From: Toxoplasma gondii ME49
Lineage: Eukaryota > Apicomplexa > Conoidasida > Eucoccidiorida > Sarcocystidae
Length of the DNA: 64,000 bases
Assembly: GCF_000006565.2 (NCBI RefSeq)
Contig: NC_031480.1
Location: 4,561,529-4,625,528, forward strand
Direction of reading: 5' to 3'
Part shown: positions 11,146 through 21,697 of the stretch, one piece after another
How the letters are laid out: every line of letters starts with the position of its first letter
How positions within the stretch are numbered: the first letter of the stretch is position 1
Program-made: the position numbers and the translations under genes
The notes under the pieces: generated by a model
The model's input: the letters and a program-made list of their open reading frames with translations, nothing else
Database searches by the model: none
Told to the model about the DNA's origin: nothing

Positions 11146-11575
11146 TCACGCCTGCGCAATGCCAGGGCTTTTCGCTTCTCTTCCCCGGTTTCCCGTGACA
11201 AGGATGTCTATATAGTACAGTCTGCCCAGGCGCGCCTCCGCGACAACTGTCCGCTCTTCCTGGTCGCGGACTTCGTCATCCAGACTCCATTCCACTTCGT
11301 TCAACACACTTGCTTTTTCGCGTCGGTCCTCGCTTTCCTCGGGCCAACGGCCGTGCTGCACTAGACGCTGTGTGACAGTGAGGACCTCTTTGTGAAGTGC
11401 GCTGCTCTCAGGTTTCTCTGCACTGCCCGCGCCAGGAAAGTTCAAGTTCCACGTTTCGTCCGGTCTTTCTTCCGACTGGAGATTTCCGGTCTGCGAGAAC
11501 AGTGTCGCTTCCTTGCTCAGAGCAGCTGCCTGCGCGGCGCTCGGCGAAAACGTTTCGTGGCCAGTGGCACCTTTT
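11146..11575 (-). CDS. Terminal exon of an unrecognised minus-strand gene
   Basis: Minus-strand exon with a strong acceptor (TTTTCTGTCTTCGCAG, exon from 11575) and a stop TGA at 11146-11148, encoding 142 residues. The translation is charged and soluble: PSAAQAAALSKEATLF, then ALHKEVLTVTQRLVQHGRW, NEVEWSLDDEVRDQEERTVV, and the end GRLYYIDILVTG. The composition and codon use look coding and continuous, unlike the opposite strand. I do not recognise a family. Upstream exons must lie at higher coordinates. They may be those at 13202-14333, or unresolved exons between 12 and 13 kb. Confidence 0.6.
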
Positions 11576-12356
11576 CTGCGAAGACAGAAAACCAGCAGCA
11601 CAACACCGCGAGTAACAGTCATGATTCCCAGCCGCAGAAACAGTGTAGGGTGAACTGCGGAAGAAAACGACAAGCAACTCGTCCTGTTCCGGTCGAGAGA
11701 CAGCGTAGACACAAGAAGCTTTGGAAAACACGGAAGATGAGGATTCAGTTGCGCAAAAAAGTGAAGCACCGACTTGACAGCACTTGACTTAGACAAGATA
11801 CTTGCGTTGGTTGTTTCCAGACGGTGTCACGGGGAAAACGTTGAGGGAATGCAAACAGGCACCGGAGATGAGAAAGAAGTCTCTTTCTTTCGCGAGATTT
11901 CGAGTCTGCTTTTCACTTCCTCTTTTTCATGAAGAAACCAGCAGCGCACAGGTCTGGGCTTCCCAGCGCGTGCGATAGGACGCCGTGTTGAGACAACCTG
12001 AAAATCGAGGCTCTTCTCTGTCTGCTAAAGGCCTTTAGTCCGAAAGTTTCCACTTTCTACCGGCGCTTTGCACTCTGCGCAAGAACTCAGCTTGCCTACA
12101 CCTGCAATGCCTTCTCCCCAGCCCCCGCGTACCTTCCGTCGAGGGCGACGCTCATGCTCAGAGCATGCAAAAGTCGAACTGAAGAGACACACAGAAAACC
12201 GATTCTTCGAATGTCTGAATGCGCGGGAGCACCCCGCCAGGCAGCAGGACATCTCGCGGAAACAGAAAAGGCAGAAGTGCCCTTTGTCTTCTTCCGCCCG
12301 TTGCATCGAAACAAAGCAGGCTTCAGGAACCAGTTAAACAAACAGACGCCCCCGTT

Positions 12357-13201
12357 TTAGAAAGAAGCGAATGAGAAACGCCAGCACAAACGCAAGTCGC
12401 GCTGGCGACGAGCATGACAGGTTGCCCATCCCCTCAGTCTATCGCTTCTCCCACACCTACCGTAGTCGAGTGGCAGAGCAAGTCCGAGAGAGACTCCATC
12501 TTGCAGGATGAGGAAAAGGGACAGAAAAACGAGACGGCGCTGAACGTCGTTTGTTTGAGAGCCGAGGGAACTTGCGTGGAGTTCCAGAAGCGTCTGCAGC
12601 AGGCCTACTGTAGCCTCCCCGAAGTACAGTTTGTGAATGAGACAGATATCGGATCTGTCGTCAGATCCTCCCTCGAATTCGGGAACGACGACCAGAGGAC
12701 GCGGAGACACGGAACTCGGGTTACTCGAGTGCTTTTGAATCTTCACGGACTCTCCTTCCTCGTTTCTCTCCTTCCCTGCATCTCCCTTCCCTCTTCTCTC
12801 GACCTTCTGCAGCTCGCGCCGTACATGCGGTCCCGCAGCGCAGACGATGCACAGCAGAAGCTCAGACAACTGGGGGAAAACGGCGGGGGGAAGAGCAGAA
12901 GAGCTGAGAATCGAACCTGGCACCGGGGCCTGCGGTGTCGCCTTGAGACGCGGAGTAAAGACACCGTTTGCGCAGGTGCGAGTCCAAGAAGTCGCGTTTT
13001 CTGCATGCTTTCGGGGCTGGAAAGAACTGCACGAGACAGCCGAGAGCGAGTGAGAAATTGGAGACAGAAGAGGGAGGAGAAACAGCGCGCAGGAAAAGTC
13101 CAGAGAGCGAAGTGCCACGGCCACGCGGACGACCAGCTGTACATACAGAAGACACAACACGCAAAGAGAAGAAAACCTTTTGGAAACGTTAGTCTCGGCG
13201 T
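12357..13201. other. Open on both strands; coding strand unresolved
   Basis: Two long overlapping open frames cover this stretch. The plus frame (12414-13205, 263 codons from ATG) contains the natural-looking segment VEFQKRLQQAYCSLPEVQF. The minus frame (12357-13346) contains FGEATVGLLQTLLELHASS and would fit as internal exon material between the flanking minus-strand exons. Much of the centre (12740-13150) is Arg/Ser-rich in both frames, as expected of pyrimidine-rich UTR. I could not find splice sites that decide the strand. Confidence 0.3.
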
Positions 13202-13327
13202 TTAGACGAAGGGGGACCTCCACGACGGGGAGAGAAGATGAATGCGTCAAAACCATTCCTTGGTCTCTTGGAGAAATCCAACATGACTGCCTTAATGTTC
13301 TGGGTCCCCATGGTGTTCGCGAGACAC
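13202..13327 (-). CDS. Short C-terminal exon of an unrecognised minus-strand gene
   Basis: Minus-strand exon of 126 bases. Its acceptor has a good tract (TTCTCTTAACCGTTGTTTTCTGAGGCGTCAG region, exon from 13327) and it ends with TAA at 13202-13204. The translation reads CLANTMGTQNIKAVMLDF, then SKRPRNGFDAFIFSPRR and a basic tail ending SSKRRD. It begins in phase 2, so it is not a first exon. The even, non-repetitive composition argues for real coding sequence. The family is not recognised. It probably belongs with the exon at 14168-14333, 0.8 kb upstream on the same strand. Confidence 0.5.
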
Positions 13328-13518
13328 CTGACGCCTCAGAAAACAACGGTTAAGAGAATAGACTTCGACGAGGCAAAACAGCCAGGATAATGGATTTCAA
13401 AGAAGAAACGTGTTAACTGAATAGAGGTCGAAACAGCCAGTGCACAGGATCGAACGTTTCCAGAAGATAAAAGACACCGGAACACCCTGTGCATCACCTG
13501 GTCATATGATCATATACG

Positions 13519-13536
13519 TATATATATATATATATG
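13519..13536. repeat. (TA)n microsatellite
   Basis: Uninterrupted alternating TA run followed by ATGTAGATG, in the intron or upstream side of the minus-strand gene. Confidence 0.9.
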
Positions 13537-14167
13537 TAGATGTTTGTACGTGGCGTTGGTATGCCTCCCTATTCGTAGAAAGCGCTTTATCGTACATCCG
13601 CAGCTAGGGTGTCAAATAAGCGTCTACGAGAGAGTCCCCAGTCCAGAGAAACGGCATTTCGTTCCCTCAGCCGTGACCACAGAGACAAAGCCCCTGAAAA
13701 CGATGAAGACTGTAGGTACAGCCTGGCGGCGTGAAAGAGCACGGAGTTCGACAGAAAGCATGCGTACCGAACGCCAGCCGGATGTGAGGGCAGGCGTCTC
13801 CTGAGGGACGTGCTTGCCTGAGGCGCCTGGCGTTAAAGCTGCTTGGTTCAGCGCCCAACGGAGGAAGGACCTGCTGAGTGCGGCGAGAGCCTCTGCTGCA
13901 AAGCCCGGAAGAGAAAAAGAGCCGAGAAATTGTGGGGAAGTCGTTCGTTGCGTTCCTGAGACTCTCAAACACTTGCGCGTTGCCGATCTGGTGACAGGCC
14001 GCAGCTCGAAACGTTTCCGGCAGGCAAACGACGCGGAACCCGACGAAGTGTTCCACGTGTCTGTTCACATGCTCGCGACGAAGGACGTCCCGACCTCTCA
14101 AGCGCTGTGTCCTCGAGAAGGATAAACCAGGAGTGTGAGGCGTACGCGCGTTTCACCAGTCACTCAC

Positions 14168-14333
14168 CTGGTTCATTGACTCGTTGTTCGGCCGCCGCGG
14201 CCAGCGCTGCTTCAATCATTCGACCGTAGTCAAGAGCCACTGGAACACCAGTCAGCGGGCCAGGTGTCCCATGTACGCACGCCGCAGGATTCGGAAGGGG
14301 AGAAAGAGGAGATGGAAACGACGCACAAGACAT
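14168..14333 (-). CDS. Candidate first exon of the 13.2-14.3 kb minus-strand gene
   Basis: Minus-strand segment from ATG 14333 to a canonical donor GTGAGT (GT at 14166-14167), phase 1. The N-terminus MSCASFPSPLSPLPNPAAC is followed by a well-formed helix, ALDYGRMIEAALAAAAEQRV. The frame is open further upstream to about 14606 without another ATG, so the start could be in an earlier exon. The next exon probably lies within 13890-14090, where a GAGAG acceptor gives RDVLRREHVNRHVEHFVGF and a CX9C pair (CLPETFRAAAC). That exon's 3' end is unresolved. No family is recognised. Confidence 0.45.
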
Positions 14334-14952
14334 ACTAGAAGAAGCCCAATCGGACGAAGAAGAAGAACAGGAGAAGGACAGAAAGGACAGAGCAGCGGCA
14401 CAAACGGCCAGCTTCTGTTCGCGGAGACGGCGGCTAGTGTTCGGGAAGGTGCGCAGGGCAGAGAGGACGAAGGCCGCGGGCTTCAGGACTCTCTGCTGAA
14501 GAAAAGGCGTTTTTGTGGCCTCCACAGGCACTGCGAAATCGAGCGAAGCGTGACGATGTGAAGTGGAAGCGAGGCACGAAAGCAACGCGGGGTAAAAGAG
14601 ACTCAAGACTTCTTCGGAGGTAGCGCCCTACGAAGCACATACAGACTCAAAGACGGCTGCCCCACACGTCAAGACGCATTCCTTGGCACCTTTCAATTGT
14701 TTCTGATCTTCTCTCGCCAGAGGAAAAAAAACAAAGTCTCATTGTAGACTGTTCCTGTACAGAAGACCAAGATGCGTTCTCTACGGTGTTACCCGCCACT
14801 CGACTCAGCCACATGGTGTACAGACACCGCTGGGTCCATCCGCATTATGCACACAACAATGGCGGCTCGAGTTCCCTGTCACATTCTTTGTCGTCTGCAC
14901 AGAAGAGACTTTCTGCAGACCGGAGTCCGCCAAAGACAAGTCCACAAAGCTT

Positions 14953-15031
14953 GACAGAAGTGGGGTTCGAACCCACGCCCTTTCGGACTGCGGCCTTAAC
15001 GCAGCGCCTTAGACCACTCGGCCATTCTGCC
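14953..15031 (-). tRNA. tRNA-Leu (anticodon AAG)
   Basis: Minus-strand 79-nt tRNA. The acceptor stem GGCAGAA pairs with TTCTGTC (one G-T). The D arm is GCC...GGC with the GAGTGGTCTAA loop. The anticodon stem CTGCG/CGCAG carries loop TTAAGGC, giving anticodon AAG. A class II variable arm of 11 nt (TCCGAAAGGGC) follows, then T arm GTGGG-TTCGAAC-CCCAC. No intron. AAG reads CUU (and CUC after A34 modification), so the amino acid is leucine. The long variable arm agrees with leucine. No TTTT polymerase III terminator is seen in the first 30 bases downstream. Confidence 0.96.
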
Positions 15032-15540
15032 TGAGAGCTTATGCCTCGCGTCCGAGTCAGTTCGCACCAAAAGGCTTTTTTTCAACTGCATGTATCCCGT
15101 CCAGAAATCTCAGTCTGTGGAATAATTGAAAAGTAGGTTCACGTGTACGGCTGACAGTTAAAGAGAGGCCGATGCATTTGTGTGCTGTCGACTACTATCT
15201 ACCCTACCATTCGGGTCTGTGCGAAAACAATCGAATATGTAACTCTCTGGAGATCAAGGGAACTTTCACCAGTTGTATTCGTGAACGTGAAGCGTCCACC
15301 TAGTCAACGGCTCTGGTTGGAAATCCTCTCTTTCACCACTAGCTAGACAGAAGCGTCTAGTCCAGTGTTTGTTTCGCTGTCAGTGTAGTCAAGTTCCCAT
15401 GCTGCCCGCGTTGACCCGCCTTTCTCTATCCGTTGAATCTCATCTTGAAGGCGAGACAGCGAAACTACATGTCGTCCTCCGCCTCGCGCCGAAGTGTCTC
15501 CCGCGCCCCCCTCAGAACGAGAAACATGATGCCAAACTCA
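15032..15540. other. Intergenic, no supported gene
   Basis: About 500 bases between the tRNA 5' end and the stop of the large minus-strand gene. It contains a short T-run near 15078-15085. I see no open frame with support; it probably holds the 3' UTR of the large gene. Confidence 0.5.
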
Positions 15541-18500
15541 TCAAGAGACTGCCTCCAGTGTCCGAAAGGTTGTTCCACCTTTTTTGTCTACCAAGTAGCA
15601 CCGCAGCAACCTCCAGTTCGCCTGCTGGCACGCAACCGCTTGTCTCACCAGCAAAACTGTGTAGAAAAACACCCGGGAAAGGGCTTCTGGATCGCGACGA
15701 AGCCGCTGCATGCGTGTGGACGCCGCAAGAGGAGCAGGCAACTGACAGACCCGAAGCGAGAGGGCGGCAGGGGCTTGCAATGACGCGTCGGAGGCGGCGG
15801 AGACACTCGACGATCCTTGGTCTGCTCCCGATGCTCCCAACGAGCCGAGAGCAAGCTTCAGAAGGTCCTCTCGAAGGTCAGAGAGCCCCCGGAGAGCCTC
15901 GTCGTCGTCAGCTGGCGAGGCCTCTGAAGACGAAGAAGAAAACCAAGGAGGAGAAGAAGGTGTGTGGTATACACACGAGGAAGGAAGAGAAGGGAAGGAA
16001 GAAGAAGGCACACGCGCAGAGGCAGGGAGAAGCGGCAAGTGCCGAACCGCCCAGAGGAAGTCTGCGAACTCGGCATCAGTGGTCCGAGGAGAAGACAAAA
16101 ATGCCTTCACACGCGCCGGGTCCAGTAAAACTCGCAAAATCGCTGACCAAGTTCCATCTGCACTCGGAGGCAGAGCGCTCCCGCAGCTCAGCGTTCCCCT
16201 TCCTGGGCTCTGATCTCCGGAAAAACCGGCAGACGCTTCGGCGGTTCGACCGGGACGAGACGGAGACAACGGAGACACCCCACACATGGCCGAGCAGGGA
16301 CTTTCTGAAGTAAAAGACGCTCGGGCGCTTTGTTCTCCGGCAGCTTGCGTGTTGCCTCGACTGTCTGATGCTTCACGAAGGCGCGGTTTTCCTGGCGAGA
16401 CAGAGAGCGAAGAAACGACAATCGCTCGAGGAAGCTTGCACAGCCCACACAGCAAGGCAGTGTAAGAACGGCCTTCTGAGAACAGCGAAGACGAGGAGGA
16501 AGAATGCGAAAAATCCGGAGTTGAAACAGACGTCATACATCGCCGAGCAACCTCCTTCAAAAGCACGTTCGCTGCGCGCTCCAGCTGGCCTCGGGTAGCC
16601 ACCAAAGAAAGGGCGGGAAGAGGGTTTAACTCGTGGAAGTGAGTTGAACAATTTGACGCCTCGAGAGAACTCCAGGAAGAACCTAATGCGGTAGACAAGG
16701 GAAAGCTTGCAGCAACTGCCGAGGACTTCCTAGCCTCTGTCGAGAGCTCTCGAGAAACGGCGCCGGGAACCCCAGACTGATCGAAAATTTGCAGACTCTG
16801 GAAGTGGTGTCCTAGCCACAAGGCGAAACTCGACAGGGCTCGCGCGTCGAAGCGGGAAATCGTCGTAGGCAGCACGCCGTCCAGCAGGTGTACAGACAGC
16901 CGAGCCGCTTCGCGCTCCAGCGGCGCGTCAACCGCACGATGCTTCCCGCTAGAAGCGAGAGTGCCACCGATGCTTGTCTCCTGTCTCTCGCCACATGCCG
17001 CGGCAAACACCTTTGTTTTCGGGAACAATGGCGCTTCACCGCTGTCTGCCCTTGTCTCATATCTCCGCTTCAGATTTTCCTCCAGAGCCGAAGCCCCAGG
17101 CAGGTCCAGGCGCACTAAGGCTTCGAGGAAACAACAGAAGTCAGTGCCGGTGAAGAGACTGTGGCCTTTGCGGTCCGCCAGGAAGTTCGAGAAGGCCCGG
17201 AAGAGAGCAGGCGTCAGCCCGTCACATCGACGCAAGTGCAGCGCAATCGTTGAGACATCTCGAGGTGTCAGGACAGCTGCCGGGCGCCGAGAAGAGCCAG
17301 GCAAAGACCGACTGTTCGCAACTTGGCTAAACGAGAAAGACTGCTGTTCGGACGAGTCAGGATCAGCGAATGACACCGAGGCAGAAGACCGACATGCGGA
17401 CGCGACACCGGACAGCGCCTCGACGACGTGGGTCGAACATGCCATGAGAAGAAGCTGCAGATCCTCGATGGAGGCAGTCTGAAGAGCGAACCCGGCAAGC
17501 ACATGCAGACCGAGAAAAGGGGAGACACGCCGAACGAGTTTGCTTCTGGAGAGAAATCGACAAGTGAGACATCACGCAAGGAACCCGCGGTCGCTTCTCT
17601 TTGACCGAACACAGCACCATGGCGTACACCCTAAGCCTCCCCTGTTTCCCCAGGCTTCGACCGTCGTTTTCGACCCCGACAGGAGTCACATCTGCCCGTC
17701 GCAGTGCTCGTCGTTTATAGCGCAGGGACGACGTCCAGCAGTCTCGAAGAAATCTCGACACTCGGTGGGACTCAAAAGGTGTTGACGGATGCACGAGACT
17801 TCTCCACTTGCTGTTCTGTCGAATGAATATCAACGCGACAAAAAAGTTCGAGAAAACCATCCAATGAATCTTGTCTCAGGCGCCACGTTTGACAAAAGGG
17901 GGCAAAGGCAAACTCACTGAGGAGCAGGGTGTCGGGTGAGGGTTTCCTCCTCTCGAGACCTTGCGTCTTACCTGCGAAGGAGATGGCGACGGCGCAACTG
18001 CATCATTCCTGCAGTGCTCTGGTGTACTCTTTCGGCTGCTCTCGCGCACCCGTGCAATCATAAAAGAGAGGGAACCGACTAGGTCCACCAGGTCCCGAGG
18101 CACCGGATCCCAAGCGAGTCGGAGAGGCTCGTGACGAGCAGAGAAACTGTGAGTCGCTGCACCGTGTTGACACTTGGGATACAGCTCCGCAACTGCAGAG
18201 ACACTCCCTGTGGCAGTGTGATCCGGCGAGGAAGCAGCACGAGAGGAGCGAGACAGGACCGCGGTAGGAGAAAGGAGCAGAGGGACCGTGGCAGAAAAAA
18301 CAGAGAGAATTTCCGCCTCCAGATGGCTCTCTAGGGCGGAGACACGCGGAGTCGTCCGGAACGACAATTGAGGAACGGCGTCAGGGGAGGAATCCACAGA
18401 GATGGACGAAAGTCCGAAAGTGTCCGGGAAGACCGACGGAGGAGACGGCCCGGTTTTGAGAGCTCGCAAGCCATCGACTAGAGAAGAAAGAAGAATCACA

Positions 18501-21500
18501 CACGATACAAGAGGCAATCCAGGTCGTTCCCTGATTAGCTGGCGGCTGCGACGACAGAGCTGGATGTACACCGGAGCGAAGAGCGCGGCGACGGAAGGCG
18601 GACTCTCGCCATCATGCATGCGCGGCTGGGAATCCAGACTCGATCGGCCTTCCTCAATTCGATTCGCCGGGCTTTTTCTGCTCCCGGGCCGCAGAGACAA
18701 CGCGGGCTCGAACGCACCCGGGAACGCGGCGTCTCTCGAAGACTGAGGCGAGAGAAGGTTCAAAATTTTGTGGAGTCTTGACACAGCGAGAGCTGTGTTC
18801 GAAAGAGACGTTGCAGGGAAGTCCTGGATCTGTGGCGGGAGCAACCTGAGAAGAGCCTGCAGAGCTTCAGGAGGCGCAGATGTGCTTCCACGATTCGCAA
18901 GACCGAACAGAGACTGCTGTCCGCCAGGTGTCTGCGCCACATGTGCCGCCAAATCCAAAGCTGCTCGCACAGTCTCGTGCTGCAGCGAGGAGAACTTGGA
19001 GTCACGAAAAAGAGGAGCCTCTGCTAAAGGAGAAACTGACTCCGACGAGAGGGAAGCACGCGTCAGGCCGAAAGGGGAAAACGACGGAAAGCCCGGTTCC
19101 CCAGTTAAAAACGACCCGAAACTCGAGGGAGACTGTGTGTGATGTGCAGAGGCATCGCTAAGAGAAGAACACGAAAGGTTCAATGGATAGCGAGAAGAGT
19201 CCTTCACAGGAGATAAAGATATGTCTCTGATCGCGCTCAAAGGCGAGATCAGGGAAGACAGGAGATGAAGCGCCTGGAGTCCACAGCACCAGTCGACTGC
19301 CTTGAGTGTGGAACTTTTTGCAGCCATTTCCCCTAGGAGCGCGGCCGCGAGAAGCTGCAGAGGCGAGGCGAATCGAGGGGGTGAACCCTGTGCAGACGCA
19401 TGCGGAGACATCCGGCCGCTGTGGCCGTGGGAGCCTGGAGGCACGGAAGGAGGGACTCCTGTTGCCGTTGGAGAGGAAGGGAACTGAGGGGAGAGAGAGA
19501 CATCGGAGAATCCGCTGACGGACGAGCAGACTCCAGAGGAAGGCAACGAAGGCGGGAAGACAGACGGAGACGAAGCTGACACACAGCCACCAGCAGCTTC
19601 AGGGAAACGAGGAGAGACGGCGATTGACTGCGTCAGAAGAAGCCTAATAAGGTTGGTCTGGTGAGAAGAGGCGTGGTCAAGAGAAGAAGCGAAGCCTTCG
19701 TGCTCGAGCGAGACGAAAGCACGCCCTGACGGGGACAGAGAGACAGTCCGACAGATGTTGTAGGCGGCCAGTACGAGGGCCTGAGGGGGGAAATGAGGGG
19801 CGTAGACGAAGACGTAGCAGCAAGCCGCAGCGAGAAACGGGGCAGAGGGACGCACGCCTAGGGAGAGGAGAGAAGAAAGAAACATGGACAGATCTTGAGG
19901 AAGCAGCAGATGCGGGGGTGCCGTCACCATCGATCGAGTGTACGGGTCACAAACCGTCTCAAAACCGGCTTTTCTCGCCGGGGGGAAGGAGCCAAGATTT
20001 GGAGTTTCTTCTCTTCTACCACGAGCAGCAGCTTGGAAGTCGTCAGTCCAGTCAACCGGCGAAGGTAGACGTCGCGCGGCAAAAAAGGATTCGCTCGCTT
20101 TTAGCCGGGACAAGTTGGGCGACAAGGAAGGTGGGACGAAGGAAGAGGAAGCACAAGCCTTGCGGTTGAGATGACAGGATTCTCTCTCAGTCTCGACTTC
20201 GGAAGGCACAGCTGTGCCGCTGGAGCCAGAGGGACGGAGTGAAGCAAACCCCGAGCACATGGTGGGTCCGTTCCCGTCCTGGTTTTTCGCGTAGCTCTGC
20301 CGTGCTGTCCAGCCAACAATGTGATTGCGGGAGTGAGCAAGCTGCCTCAAAAGGCAGGAAGTACAAGCCTCCTCAAAGGCTCGAAAAATCCATAGCCACG
20401 GCGACCCCGGTTTAAGAGAAAGTTCGTGAGGGTCCGTCGCGTCCGATTCCCAGACATCGGAGAGACAAGATGCGTCTCGGGATGAACTTTCGCTATGGAT
20501 GCCTTGAATGTTATCCGAACAATCCGTTTTCCCCTCGCCCCGCATCGGATTCGAATCCTGTCGAGCTGGCAGGCGCTGCGTTCCCCCGAATTTCTCTCCA
20601 CCGTTCTCTCGAGGGCGGTGAGGGTGCCTAGAACGGCAGGTTTTTGCAGTAGCGCGTTTCTCAGCGCTCGAATCAAGTCCACCGCCTCCGTGGTCGGGAC
20701 GCCATCCTGCCGAGAGCCAGAGGCGAGAAATGGCGTGGAGAGAAAGGGCGAGCTCTTTTGCGGGCAAAGAGTGGATGCGTCGAGGGTCTTTGGCTAAGAT
20801 GGTCGGCAGCCGCAAGAGCCAGTCTCCCGGCGGTAACGACGACGCTGCGTACAAGTGAAGGATTGAGAAGAAGACGTGGGGTGAGTGCTCAAGGTGGAAA
20901 ACCAGGGAGCGCCGGAGACACTCTGAAACATTTTGAGACGCCAGGCGAGGAGAACCGAGAGGCGTGCAAACTGTCGTACCCGCAGCGAAGAAGCGCTTCG
21001 GACCCCCACGGCCGTGGGAACGATATGAGGGCGAGACACTCAGACTCTTCAGCAGTCTAAGTAGCTCGTTTTCGCTCATAGGCTGCAGTGAGTTCTTGCC
21101 GCCGACAGGACTCATTGACGGAGCGGAGGACACATACGCAGGAGCAGCAGACGAGGCGAAGCGGCACGCTGAAGCTACAGCAGAGAGCGCAAACAAGTCC
21201 CGGGATCGGGGGTGTGCGAGTGCCAAGGACGAAGGGTCGCCTTCGACAGAAGGCAGCCACGTCGGCAAGTCGGCGGTGGACTCGCATAGGAAACGGAGCC
21301 GAATCTTCCGGGCATCACAGCGCCTTCGACGTGATTTTTCCGACGATGGCGAGGGAGAGCGTGGCTCTACACCGGTAGTTCCGCGCCGTCCGTTCGAGGA
21401 ACGTATGCAGTCGCGGCTTCCTTTCGTGAGGTAGACCCCCCTGACACGACGCAGTTGTCGGCGACCCGCCAGGAAAGACAGACAGGGGAAAGACCGCACG

Positions 21501-21697
21501 CCGGGTTCAGGAGGCAGTATCGGCCATTCGAAATGATCGCGGATCAGCACATCGACTGAGTTCATGCAACCGAGGGACTGCCTCCGGACGACCCCCCCGT
21601 GGGAGAGGACACTGGCCGTCCACGAGCCATTGCTGGCGAGTGGCACATCGCCGGCCACACCAGCAAGGCGATAACTGATGGAAGGCATCCATGGCAT
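15541..21697 (-). CDS. Very large alpha-helical-repeat protein, organellar RNA-binding style (two or more exons)
   Basis: Exon A, 21697 to 17972: start ATG (MPWMPSISYRL), 1242 codons, donor GTAAGA in phase 0. Exon B, 17545 to 15541: acceptor TTTCTCTCCAG, about 667 codons, stop TGA at 15541. The A donor and B acceptor phases do not match directly. Either a small exon lies in 17560-17970, where an open frame ending at a TTCGACAG acceptor exists, or these are two adjacent genes. The protein is Ser/Pro-rich but carries many spaced helical units: LPAKELALSLHAISRL, PQDLSMFLSSLLSLG, SLSNTALAVSRLHKI, TPRDVSTIALHLRR, FDARALSSFALWLG. Units of this form are typical of apicomplexan OPR/HPR (heptatricopeptide, FASTK-like) proteins that handle organellar RNA. 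I do not see the C-terminal RAP domain often found with them. The family call is inference. Confidence 0.65.

Noticed and set aside
13890..14156. Reading of the middle minus exon in the frame from the CACAG acceptor (LERSGRPSSRACEQ...)
   Set aside because: It fits the phase of the 14168 donor but is Arg/Ser-rich and stops after about 45 codons. The GAGAG acceptor frame gives a better protein, though neither is proven.
15369..16313. 314-codon plus-strand open frame opposite the helical-repeat gene
   Set aside because: Lys/Arg-rich shadow of the Ser/Leu-rich minus-strand exon, which has regular helical units and a long open frame.
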